7,280 nucleotides of DNA, from contig JAIRLZ010000019.1 in assembly GCA_031259035.1 (NCBI GenBank), positions 1-7,280 on the forward strand, written 5' to 3'. The translations under genes were made by a program, and so were the position numbers. Below the pieces are notes generated by a model. That model saw nothing but the letters and a program-made list of their open reading frames with translations, was not told where the DNA came from and did no database searches. This document shows positions 1 through 5,682 of this stretch, one piece after another. The DNA comes from Treponema sp. Its GTDB lineage: Bacteria; Spirochaetota; Spirochaetia; Treponematales; Breznakiellaceae. The first letter of the stretch is position 1, and each line of letters begins with the position of its first letter.

Positions 1-318
1 TGATTTTTGAAACTCCGTCAAATAAGATGCATTAAGCCAACTGGGAATTGCTTTTTTCATCGGTTCTAAATGTTTTATCATATCACCCATAGGCGATAAT
101 GCGGCTTTTGCCAAGTCAAATTGTCTGGTCAATTCATTTGCGCCTGATAAGGCTTCCGTTATATGAACAAAAGATGATGTTACGCTCGTGATTGCGTCAA
201 GTTGCTTCGTCCATTCATTCGTGGCAGGCAAGGCTTTGTTTATAAGATCAGAAGATGAGGTTACGCGCTTGATTGCGTCAAGTTGTCTGGTCAATTCATT
301 TGTAAGTAATCGCTTCAT
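1..318 (-). CDS. Hypothetical protein with three 27-residue repeats (3' end outside window)
   Basis: Not a recognised family. An open frame of 106 codons runs from ATG at 318 off the window edge with no stop. The start is supported by AGGAG at 328-324, 5 nt upstream. Residues 7-87 are three consecutive 27-residue units beginning NELTRQLDA, NEWTKQLDA and NELTRQFDL; each continues with a Ser/Thr/Ala-rich stretch and a hydrophobic LINKAL / ITEAL / MIKHL segment. No signal peptide or membrane segment is visible in this part. The units look amphipathic and helical, so a coiled-coil or solenoid rod is possible, but this is inference. The start lies 11 nt after the stop of the heptad-repeat tail upstream (330-332), so the gene probably belonged to the same transcription unit. 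The gene is AT-rich compared with the GC-rich gene at 1929-2513, which suggests a mixed origin. Confidence 0.72.
   Translation of the reverse strand, partial: MKRLLTNELTRQLDAIKRVTSSSDLINKALPATNEWTKQLDAITSVTSSFVHITEALSGANELTRQFDLAKAALSPMGDMIKHLEPMKKAIPSWLNASYLTEFQKS
58..300 (-). repeat. 81-bp in-frame tandem repeat, three units
   Basis: Units lie at 300-220, 219-139 and 138-58 on the minus strand. Each is exactly 81 bp, or 27 codons. Units 1 and 2 share GACGCAATC and GTAAC/ACATCATCT blocks at the same offsets, and units 1 and 3 share AATGAATTGACCAGACAA. DNA identity is highest in the first ~30 bp of each unit. Unit 3 has diverged in its second half. Confidence 0.75.
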
Positions 319-329
319 TTTTTCTCCTT

Positions 330-488
330 TCAATTTATGTCTATCAGGTTCCGCCCCGGCTTTTCCGCCCGGAACCCTGATAATTCCCTCCCGACTCGAA
401 TTAATCCCGCTCTGAACCACAATAATTCCACTCAAACCCGAATTAACCCTGCCCAGAGGACCCGCTAATTTTCTCCCGACTCGAACAC
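330..488 (-). repeat. Degenerate 21-bp tandem repeat (7-codon heptads), tail copy 1
   Basis: On the minus strand, units of 21 bp (one of 22) follow each other, each with an AATT block and a GGGTTC/GAGTCGG-type block. Examples are AATTATTGTGGTTCAGAGCGG, then GATTAATTCGAGTCGGGAGGG, then AATTATCAGGGTTCCGGGCGG. When translated in the frame of the stop at 330-332 they give heptads of the form E-L-x-x-F-R-A. A similar tail is present at 1807-1944. Confidence 0.7.
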
Positions 489-617
489 AGCCATTTTGAC
501 GGACTTGTAAAAGACCAGCGCCACCTGATACGCTCCGCTTCCGGCGGTCATTTCCGTGTCGTCAATAGCCTCCGCCACTTGCTGAACGGCATTGAGCAGG
601 GTCCAAAGCCCGTGGGC
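330..617 (-). pseudogene. Truncated second copy of the 1929-2513 family, with decayed repeat tail
   Basis: From about 617 the minus strand encodes AHGLWTLLNAVQQ, then DDTEMTAGS and AYQVALVFYKSVK. This clearly parallels AHGLWTLLDSIRQ, DDTEMTAGS and AYQSALVFYHSVK in the gene at 1929-2513. The whole N-terminal half is missing and is replaced by a DNA methyltransferase start in another frame. After SVKMA the sequence passes straight into a heptad-repeat tail, with TAG at 467-465 and a further in-frame TGA, then units such as ELLWFRA, GLIRVGR and ELSGFRA. It ends EKPGRNLIDIN and TGA at 332-330. Compared with the other copy it also lacks the AQDAPGAKAVYEELKTRFP segment. No start codon or ribosome binding site serves it, so it is probably dead. 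An ATG at 659 opens the same frame but lies inside the methyltransferase remnant. Confidence 0.7.
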
Positions 618-850
618 TTGAGGACGCGGTGCATTTCCGCGACCCGATCTTTCAGCCACGCGATATAATGATCGACGCCGCCCGCCCAGCGGTACTGAAA
701 GCCGCGGACTTTCCCCGCGTCTCCCCAGATGACCTCGTAGTTGCGGTTGCTAAAAAACGGCGGATCAAGGTAGATGAGGTCAACGCGCTCCACTTCCATT
801 GCTTTGAGGATTTCGAGATTGTCGCCGAGGATGAGACGGTTTACAGACAC
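607..850 (-). pseudogene. N-terminal fragment of a beta-class DNA methyltransferase (N6/N4-Mtase type)
   Basis: Reading starts at GTG 850 and gives SVNRLILGDNLEIL, then DLIYLDPPFFSNRNYE, the motif IV (DPPF) catalytic loop of N6-adenine/N4-cytosine methyltransferases. A short linker is followed by WLKDRVAEMHRVLKPTG. Having motif IV close to the N-terminus, before the AdoMet-binding motif, fits the beta order (N6_N4_Mtase, PF01555). After LKPTG, homology stops at a junction with another gene. The frame runs 14 or so foreign residues to a stop at 548, so about three quarters of a normal enzyme, including the AdoMet motif FxGxG, is absent and it cannot be active. The true N-terminus may have been the 46-codon ORF at 995-855, which ends 4 nt before this GTG in another frame. 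A one-base change at the A-rich stretch near 858-865 would join them. Confidence 0.72.
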
Positions 851-854
851 GAAG

Positions 855-995
855 CTATTTTGTTTTTGCCTTTGGCGGCGGCGGCGCTGGCTGCCGCATC
901 ACATTTACCGGCGGATTGCGTCCGTTTTTTTGAACCCTTTCGTTCTTTCCATCATTGCGCACTATTGGCAGCGGCTGCGGTTCTTTAGCGTTCAT
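855..995 (-). CDS. Small 46-residue Pro/Lys-rich ORF, possibly the detached methyltransferase N-terminus
   Basis: ATG at 995 has a strong AAGGAGA at 1007-1001, 5 nt upstream, so translation initiation is well supported. The peptide starts MNAKEPQPLPIVRNDGK and ends MRQPAPPPPKAKTK before TAG at 857-855. It is basic, rich in Pro and Asn, has no hydrophobic segment and is likely disordered. It overlaps the last 11 nt of the DUF6338-like gene (ATGAACGCTAA), a coupled stop-start arrangement, and ends 4 nt before the methyltransferase fragment. I read it either as an independent small gene or, more likely, as the original N-terminal extension of the methyltransferase cut off by a single-base frameshift. 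The sequence alone does not decide. Confidence 0.5.
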   Translation of the reverse strand: MNAKEPQPLPIVRNDGKNERVQKNGRNPPVNVMRQPAPPPPKAKTK

Positions 996-1802
996 GTTGT
1001 TCTCCTTCTAATTCATCATTGAATTTTAGAAATGTAACCATTTCTACATTGGCGGTATCGATCATTATCTTGTCAATCGTTTCTAAAGGTAGTATATCCG
1101 TTTTGCCATCGTTGTCAATGAGCCATTTGGCTCGTTCCAAAACAAAATGCCCTTGCTGCGGATAATTCGGACATAATAGAGGCCAACCCATTATACATCT
1201 TCCGTCCTTTAAATTTAAAACAATATATCTTTTTGTTTCAGTAAATGTAGGCTGTTCCAAAACTGAAGTTTTGGAACAGCTTCTTACCCCTGGAGAAAAT
1301 TGGATAAGCCACAAATGCTAAACCCATAAAGAATTAGCAATTTTCTCCAAAAGCTTATTCCAAAACTAACCCAAACGCAGTTTGCGTTTTGGAACAAGCT
1401 CAATATTCCGTACCATTCAGAAGGATAGGAAGTCTGATTGGTGATTTTCCATTTACGAAGCCATTTGTGCAGGATGTCATTGCTGTACAGGCATGACCAC
1501 ACAAGACTGATAATCAGCGCAATACTCATTGACGCTATGGTTTTACTTGCCTGATTCCATTCGCCAATGATAAAGAGGCTGCCCATTGCGGTACAAATGA
1601 TCTCCAGCAGTTCAACCAAAGCGTTTATAACAATGGTCCATATCAGGGCAATCACGACGGCTTCGAATTCAGATTTTTTGGGAAATGACGTGAGGGAATA
1701 AAAAAGGAAAGAAGTGATAAATCCGGGCAGGAGAAAACCAAAAAGGCTTATCAATTCACTGGTAATCATGCTCATAATTATATGCCACTTTGTTTTCCCC
1801 AT
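985..1802 (-). pseudogene. DUF6338-like membrane protein gene, split by a 155-bp insertion
   Basis: The N-terminal piece (from ATG 1802) has LISLFGFLLPGFITSFLFYSL, then FPKKSEFEAVVIALIWTIV, a long hydrophobic stretch, a further membrane segment (IALIISLVWSCLY) and SEWYGI. The C-terminal piece resumes as FTETKRYIVLNLKDGR, GWPLLCPNYPQQGHFVLE and VEMVTFLKF, ending at TAA 987-985. The order of N-terminal LLPGF membrane helices, a cytoplasmic SEWYG segment and a small domain with a LKDGR...GWP strand matches what I recall of the DUF6338 family; its function is unknown. Removing the element plus one copy of its ATT flank restores one open frame of 219 codons plus stop, so the break is recent. The start is uncertain: GTG 1820, ATG 1802, 1775 and 1769 are all in frame, and none has a clear ribosome site. 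ATG 1802 is 4 nt after the stop of the preceding repeat tail. The gene is AT-rich. Confidence 0.68.
1247..1401. mobile_element. 155-bp nested-palindrome (MITE-like) insertion
   Basis: The element is bounded by ATT on both sides (1244-1246 and 1402-1404), which looks like a 3-bp target duplication. The left part is a perfect 14-bp stem GCTGTTCCAAAACT/AGTTTTGGAACAGC (1251-1264 and 1267-1280) with a 2-nt loop. The right part is a 15-bp stem with one mismatch (1352-1366 and 1386-1400) enclosing a second small hairpin AAACGCA/TGCGTTT (1373-1379, 1383-1389). Between them TGGAGAAAATTG (1291-1302) pairs with CAATTTTCTCCA (1338-1349). The outer ends, GAGCTTGTTCC and GGAACAGCC on the minus strand, recur elsewhere in the window. 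It encodes no protein, so it would have to move in trans. It breaks the DUF6338-like gene. Confidence 0.75.
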
Positions 1803-1806
1803 AAAA

Positions 1807-1944
1807 TCAATACGTTCCACACTCCGGCTTTTCCGCTTTTAACCCCGCCAATTCCCCCCGGAACCGAACTAATTCCCCTCCAAGCCGAACCTGTTCTATC
1901 CCGCATAAAACCGCCGGGGCTTTGAGCCTCAATAGTTCGTCTTT
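1807..1944 (-). repeat. 21-bp heptad-codon repeat tail, copy 2 (out of frame with the gene before it)
   Basis: In the frame ending at TGA 1809-1807 the minus strand reads ELLRLKA, PAVLCGI, EQVRLGG, ELVRFRG, ELAGLKA and then EKPECGTY. These are five heptads of 21 bp each (from 1938) with Glu at position 1 and hydrophobic residues at 2, 3 and 5, typical of a short coiled coil. The upstream gene enters this region in a different frame and stops at 1929. One additional A in the A5 run at 1946-1942 would lead from FCKK directly into DELLRLKA. The tail ends 4 nt before the likely ATG of the DUF6338-like gene. Confidence 0.68.
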
Positions 1945-2513
1945 TTACAGAACCGTTCCACTTCGGGCAGAACCGTCGGGGCTTTGATACCCTGCGGTTT
2001 CCCTTCCCGCCCGGCGGGTTCTATGTGGTTTCGCCGGAATCGCCCGCCGCGCCGGGGGAATCGGGTCTTGAGTTCCTCGTAGACCGCCTTCGCGCCGGGC
2101 GCGTCCTGAGCCGCCGCGGCCTTGACCGAGTGGTAGAACACGAGCGCGGACTGGTACGCGCGCCGCCAACAGGCAGCGACGCTCCCGGCGGTCATTTCCG
2201 TGTCGTCGACACCTTCTTCCAACTGCCGGATCGAATCAAGCAATGTCCACAGCCCGTGGGCGTCGGAGAAGTCAACGCCGAAAGCGTCCACCTCAATATA
2301 GAGCGAAACCAGATTGGGATTTTGCCGGGCGAAATCGAACGCCTTTTCCACAAAGCCGATGGTCTTTTCGCCCATCTTGGGCAGCTCGCGCCGTTCCGCC
2401 GCCGTCAGCGCCAGCAGATAGGGGGCAAGCAAGACCCTGGCCTCATCAATCTTAGCCTGCGCTTGGGTCAAAATCGTGGAAGGTATGGACTGGGTGTGTT
2501 GGTTGTCTTTCAT
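1929..2513 (-). CDS. Hypothetical protein of a repeat-tailed family, probable frameshift near the C-terminus
   Basis: This is a protein of 194 residues starting at ATG 2513, supported by AAGGAG at 2524-2519 (5-nt spacer). Its function is not recognised. It is a soluble, helix-rich, Ala/Glu-rich protein. The first ~150 residues look intact: IPSTILTQAQAKIDEARVLL, ERRELPKMGEKTIGFVEKA, FARQNPNL, AHGLWTLL, DDTEMTAGS, AYQSALVFYHSVK and GAKAVYEELKTRFP. The last ~40 residues are Arg/Pro/Gly-rich and look like a read-through of changed sequence. Compared with the remnant at 330-617 it carries about six extra residues (AACWRR region) after TAGS. The heptad repeat tail found in both copies follows immediately but in another frame, so the original protein was probably longer by ~45 residues. 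The gene is GC-rich, unlike its downstream neighbour. Confidence 0.72.
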   Translation of the reverse strand: MKDNQHTQSIPSTILTQAQAKIDEARVLLAPYLLALTAAERRELPKMGEKTIGFVEKAFDFARQNPNLVSLYIEVDAFGVDFSDAHGLWTLLDSIRQLEEGVDDTEMTAGSVAACWRRAYQSALVFYHSVKAAAAQDAPGAKAVYEELKTRFPRRGGRFRRNHIEPAGREGKPQGIKAPTVLPEVERFCKKTNY

Positions 2514-2542
2514 AATGGCTCCTTTATAAAAGTTGGTGGCTC

Positions 2543-2570
2543 ATTACAGGCGGAAACGGAGGACTGGCAA
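2543..2570 (-). promoter_or_regulatory. Possible sigma70-type promoter for the minus-strand cluster
   Basis: On the minus strand TTGCCA (2570-2565) is followed after 16 bp by TGTAAT (2548-2543), giving a predicted start near 2536 and a short leader before the ribosome site at 2524-2519. The match is moderate and rests on sequence only. Confidence 0.35.
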
Positions 2571-2595
2571 GGGAGACATGTCGACTGAAACCCTA

Positions 2596-2694
2596 GGAGT
2601 TTGTTGCGCTTCGCGCGCAAAACCCCAAGAAATCGCCGATCAGGCGATTTTTGCGTTACTGGCGGCGCAAAAATCCGCAAGCGCAACAGGCTGC
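2596..2694. mobile_element. 99-bp palindromic element, short relative of the one inside 6478-6720
   Basis: The left arm AGTTTGTTGCGCTTCGCGC (2598-2616) is identical in all 19 bases to the reverse complement of 6678-6696. The right arm AAGCGCAACAGGCTGCT (2679-2695) is identical in all 17 bases to the reverse complement of 6502-6518. The two arms pair with each other across GCGCAACA/TGTTGCGC. Inside is the hairpin AAATCGCC/GGCGATTT (2630-2637, 2643-2650), again like the one at 6641-6666. The left flank is TA (2594-2595) and the right flank TT. It is in inverted orientation relative to the larger copy, and no ORF is inside. Confidence 0.72.
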
Positions 2695-2744
2695 TTGCAA
2701 AACCGCGTTTTTTAACGGTTGCCGGACAAGCGGAGATTGTCTCT

Positions 2745-2768
2745 CAAAACTGAAGTTTTGGAACAGCC
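2745..2768. repeat. Partial hairpin of the GTTCCAAAAC family
   Basis: CAAAACT (2745-2751) pairs with AGTTTTG (2754-2760), and the right side continues GGAACAGCC. The 17 bases TGAAGTTTTGGAACAGC at 2751-2767 are identical to 1264-1280 in the insertion that splits the DUF6338-like gene. The left outer arm has decayed, so this is a half-copy. Confidence 0.6.
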
Positions 2769-2805
2769 GCAATTTATAATTTTTTGTTATATTCGCTGTT
2801 TTGCC

Positions 2806-2835
2806 TTGAGCATAACGGGCGGTCCGGGTTATACT
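2806..2835 (+). promoter_or_regulatory. Candidate sigma70 promoter of the two-component operon
   Basis: TTGAGC (2806-2811) is followed after 18 bp by TATACT (2830-2835). Transcription would start near 2842, just before the first of a chain of hairpins, leaving a leader of about 185 nt before the response regulator start at 3027. No better -10 element is visible closer to the gene. Confidence 0.5.
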
Positions 2836-2844
2836 TTTTATGTT

Positions 2845-3008
2845 GGAGTTGTTTGGAAACTTCAGGTTCCGAACAACTTCCGCTAAAAATCGCATATTTG
2901 TCGAACCCAAGGTTCGACAAATCTGCAAGACTTGCAAGCTAACCGAAGGTTAGCAGACAACCAACCGGGTTGTCTCATAAGGAACTGTGTTATTTCTGAA
3001 CAGTTCCT
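2845..3008 (+). repeat. Array of five hairpins filling the response-regulator leader
   Basis: In order: (1) 2845-2881, about 17 bp with one bulge and one mismatch, GGAGTTGTT...AACAACTTCC; (2) 2896-2922, perfect 12-bp stem ATTTGTCGAACC with loop CAA; (3) 2938-2954, perfect 7-bp GCTAACC/GGTTAGC with loop GAA; (4) 2955-2975, 8-bp AGACAACC/GGTTGTCT; (5) 2980-3008, 9-bp AGGAACTGT/ACAGTTCCT. They are nearly back to back with different stem sequences, so they are not copies of one repeat. They could be leader RNA structures, remnants of palindromic elements, or both. No ORF with an initiation signal is present here. Confidence 0.65.
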
Positions 3009-3026
3009 AAGTCTATTGGATACGGT

Positions 3027-3719
3027 ATGCGGGGAAAAATCCTTATCATCGAAGATGTCAAAGAGTTGGCCGATCTCATAGCCCTCTACCTGGAAAGGGA
3101 AGGGTTCGAAATCCGCGCGGTAAAAAGCGCCGAAGACGGATTTGACATTCTGGAGGCATGGAAACCGGAACTCATCATTCTGGACATCAACCTTCCCGGT
3201 ATGGACGGGTTTGAATTCCTCCAGAAGATCCGGCCCGGAAACGGTGTGCCGGTGCTTATTGTTTCCGCACGAGACAGCGATGAAGACCTCATCAGCGGCC
3301 TCAGCGGAGGGGCCGACGAATTTGTCACCAAGCCTTTTTCTCCCAAGGTGCTGGTTGCCAGGGTCAGGGCGCTGTTCCGCCGGGTCCGGGACTATGAGGA
3401 AAAAGAGTCGAGGCGCGTTCTCCGTTTCGGACCCTTTGTTCTTGACTATGACGCCTGTATCCTTAAAAAGGCGGATACGCGCATTCCCCTGTCCAATAAA
3501 GAATACGGCTGCCTCGCCTATCTTACGGAACACGCGGGGAAAACGCTGAATCCCGAAACCATCTACGCCGGTATCTGGAATAATCCCTACGGCGACCTTA
3601 CCACTGTGGCCGTCTATATACAGCGGCTGCGGAAAAAGATAGAAGAGGATCCGGCCAATCCCCGGTATATTAAAACCGTGTTTGGACTGGGTTACCGCTT
3701 TGATCCGCCGGAGGATTGA
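3027..3719 (+). CDS. OmpR/PhoB-family two-component response regulator
   Basis: A DNA-binding response regulator of 230 residues, normal for the family. Receiver domain, residues ~3-118: acidic pair E9/D10, phospho-acceptor D53 in LIILDINLPGMDGFEFL, Ser80 of LIVSAR, and the conserved K102 in FVTKPF, with Phe99 at the aromatic switch position. The C-terminal winged helix (~132-226) contains LSNKEYGCLAYLTEHAGKTL, then VAVYIQRLRKKIE as recognition helix and YIKTVFGLGYRF as the wing hairpin. Phosphorylation by the kinase encoded next would be expected to promote dimerisation and binding to tandem half-sites; targets cannot be told from sequence. ATG 3027 has only a weak GGA nearby, but the receiver's first strand (KILIIED) fixes the start within a few residues. 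It stops 8 nt before the kinase ATG. Confidence 0.95.
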   Translation: MRGKILIIEDVKELADLIALYLEREGFEIRAVKSAEDGFDILEAWKPELIILDINLPGMDGFEFLQKIRPGNGVPVLIVSARDSDEDLISGLSGGADEFVTKPFSPKVLVARVRALFRRVRDYEEKESRRVLRFGPFVLDYDACILKKADTRIPLSNKEYGCLAYLTEHAGKTLNPETIYAGIWNNPYGDLTTVAVYIQRLRKKIEEDPANPRYIKTVFGLGYRFDPPED

Positions 3720-3727
3720 TATATCCA

Positions 3728-5101
3728 ATGAAAATCAAAACACAGTTCCATCTGCTGATAAGCGGCATTATTATTGTCCCCGTTTTGTCCATCGTATCAC
3801 AAATACTGTTTTTCAATTATCTTGAGAGAAACGAACAGGCCGGCATTCCGGTTTATGATGACGCCAATCTTGGAGACTATATCAGCCGCCGGGACTGGGA
3901 AACCATATCCCGCTTTATCACCAGGACCAACGCGGATTTTACCGTTTTTCGTGATGATCTTTTTGTACTCTATTCCACTATCCCCGATTTCAAAACCGGC
4001 GCTGTGAGTACAGCGGAAGAACTATTTTCTCTCTTGACGGCGGAAAACAGCCGGTACCGGTATACCTTTGAATCCCCCGGCTGGATGAAAGTCCGTGAGT
4101 ATATGCTTATCCGCCGCCATGTGGAGGACAAACCGCCTCCGCCCTTGTTCTCTCTGGTGAGTACCGTCGTACTCCTGGCCGCCCTTCTGATATTCGCGGT
4201 CTCCATGTCCCTGTTCATCGCCCGGTCCATCACGAAGTCGGTGCTGGTTCTTGAGGACGCTACCAGACGGATAGCCGCGGGAGATCTGGACTTAACGGTG
4301 GATGTGCGGGGAAGCGCGGCCATGCGGCCGAATGAAATTACCTCCCTGATCAGTTCCTTAAACAAGATGCGTTCCACCCTTAAAGAGGAAGAAAACCGCC
4401 GCTACCGTTTCATCATGGGTGTTACCCACGATCTCAAGACCCCGCTGGCCCTGATTAGGGGCTATACCGAGGCGCTTAAAGACGGCGTTACCGGCGATCC
4501 GGACTCCCGCACTAACGCCACGGATATTATTATTGCAAAGGCGGACCAGCTTGAAGATATGATAGATGATCTGCTTGAGTTTGTACGCATGGATACCGGA
4601 GAATGGAGGAGCCGTCTGCGAAAAGTAAACCTGGGGGAATTCCTCAAGAGTTTTGCCAGGCGTATCAGTCTGGACGCGGAATTACTGCATCACCATGCCC
4701 TAATCGACATAACACTACCCTCCTCCCTCTCGATCCCCCTGGACGAGCGCCTTGTGGTCCGGGCGCTTGAAAATCTGGTCAACAACGCCATCCGCTATAC
4801 TCCCGATGGAACTACGGTCCGGTTTGGCGCGGCAATGGCCGAAGACAGCGTCCGTGTAACGGTAAGCGACAACGGCCCCGGCATACGCAAAGACGATCTG
4901 CCCCATATCTTTGAGGCGTTTTACCGGGGCAGTTCATCCCGCCGGGAAGAAGGTATGGGGCTTGGGTTGTCGGTCGTAAAATGGGTGGTTGCTTCCCACG
5001 GCTGGTCAATAGCGGTTGCGTCGGAAGAAAACAGCGAAGACGGGGACGGCGGAACCTGTTTTACGATTACGGTTCCGCTGGGAAAGCGGCGTTTAATTTA
5101 A
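3728..5101 (+). CDS. Membrane sensor histidine kinase with HAMP domain
   Basis: Kinase partner of the preceding regulator, 457 residues from ATG 3728. Layout: TM1 ~5-27; an extracytoplasmic sensor loop ~30-137 of a size suggesting a small PAS-like or helical sensor; TM2 ~141-165; HAMP ~166-222; dimerisation/H-box with His234 in THDLKTPLALIRGYTEAL; and the ATPase domain with N-box LENLVNNAIRYTP, G1 DNGPGI, F-box HIFEAFYRG and G2 GMGLGLSVVK. All residues needed for autophosphorylation are visible. The signal sensed is unknown; the loop has no recognised motif. A TTG at 3716 opens the same frame four codons earlier but lies one base from the GGAGG at 3710-3714, so ATG 3728 (13-nt spacer) is preferred. 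The pair is almost certainly co-transcribed. Confidence 0.94.
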   Translation: MKIKTQFHLLISGIIIVPVLSIVSQILFFNYLERNEQAGIPVYDDANLGDYISRRDWETISRFITRTNADFTVFRDDLFVLYSTIPDFKTGAVSTAEELFSLLTAENSRYRYTFESPGWMKVREYMLIRRHVEDKPPPPLFSLVSTVVLLAALLIFAVSMSLFIARSITKSVLVLEDATRRIAAGDLDLTVDVRGSAAMRPNEITSLISSLNKMRSTLKEEENRRYRFIMGVTHDLKTPLALIRGYTEALKDGVTGDPDSRTNATDIIIAKADQLEDMIDDLLEFVRMDTGEWRSRLRKVNLGEFLKSFARRISLDAELLHHHALIDITLPSSLSIPLDERLVVRALENLVNNAIRYTPDGTTVRFGAAMAEDSVRVTVSDNGPGIRKDDLPHIFEAFYRGSSSRREEGMGLGLSVVKWVVASHGWSIAVASEENSEDGDGGTCFTITVPLGKRRLI

Positions 5102-5134
5102 TAGGGTAAACCGCTTTCTTCGTAAATAAAACGC

Positions 5135-5163
5135 TTGCGCAGATTTCTTTGTTGTGATATTAT
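5135..5163 (+). promoter_or_regulatory. Candidate sigma70 promoter for the 5170 gene and atpB
   Basis: TTGCGC (5135-5140), 17-bp spacer, TATTAT (5158-5163). The expected transcription start, 6-8 nt after the -10, coincides with the A of the ATG at 5170, so the message may be leaderless or nearly so. No Shine-Dalgarno sequence precedes that ATG. This would separate the ATP synthase unit from the kinase operon, whose stop is at 5101. Confidence 0.55.
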
Positions 5164-5169
5164 TTCACT

Positions 5170-5682
5170 ATGGTTGATCGAATCCTTATTGACACGCTTA
5201 CTCTCAAAGCGCATGAGTTTGTGCAGCGTTGGAGATATAAAATTCAGAAATCCCCCCAACTGAAACGCTATAACAGCCTTACCAGCGAACAACTGAACGA
5301 TCACGCCGGCATTTATCCGGTTCTCGCCCATACGCTGGACAGAGGGCTTGACCGTTCGTATGTGGGCGGCTATTTTGTGGGGCTTGCAAAGGAGCGTAGG
5401 AAAGAAAGCTATCCGGTGTCGGAAATCGTGTACGCAGTGGGACTCGCCCAGCAGACCGTCATTGAATATATTATGAACGACTTTCTCATCGACAATCCTC
5501 TGAAGATATATCAGACAATGGACACTATAAACAGGGTGGCGGATTTTTTCTTCCTTGGCTGTTTCTATATTACCAAAGGATTTCTGGAAGCGACCTATAC
5601 CGAGATGAACGGCAAAGACGCTGTTTCGGAAGAACTTTTGAAAAAGTACTTTAAAGACGATTTCTTTTTTAAGCAAAATTAA
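5170..5682 (+). CDS. RsbRD_N-like all-helical protein encoded just before atpB
   Basis: A soluble 170-residue protein with no membrane segment. The pattern FVQRWRYKIQKSPQLKRYNSLTSEQLNDH, then IYPVLAHTLDRG, KERRKESYPVSEIVYAVGLAQQTVIEYI and later VADFFFLGCFYITKGFLE resembles the RsbRD N-terminal domain (PF14361), a globin-like helical bundle used in stressosome and kinase sensing modules. Here it stands alone, without the STAS or kinase domain normally attached. This assignment is pattern memory, not a search. The gene ends 13 nt before atpB, so co-transcription and a regulatory link to ATP synthase are plausible but unproven; it occupies the position where many bacteria have atpI. The start is uncertain: ATG 5170 lacks a ribosome site and an in-frame GTG at 5221 would remove 17 residues. 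Confidence 0.75.
   Translation: MVDRILIDTLTLKAHEFVQRWRYKIQKSPQLKRYNSLTSEQLNDHAGIYPVLAHTLDRGLDRSYVGGYFVGLAKERRKESYPVSEIVYAVGLAQQTVIEYIMNDFLIDNPLKIYQTMDTINRVADFFFLGCFYITKGFLEATYTEMNGKDAVSEELLKKYFKDDFFFKQN

Noticed and set aside
188..415. 75-codon plus-strand frame
   Set aside because: It is the antisense of the 27-residue repeat gene and of the heptad repeat tail.
2025..2588. A 187-codon plus-strand frame opposite the repeat-tailed gene
   Set aside because: The minus-strand reading is supported by a strong ribosome site and by a second diverged copy at 330-617 that conserves the same protein frame.
2883..3728. A 281-codon open frame on the minus strand opposite the response regulator
   Set aside because: The plus strand has a complete OmpR-type regulator with all signature residues. 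The antisense frame has no recognisable domain and no ribosome site, and starts within the promoter side of the kinase.
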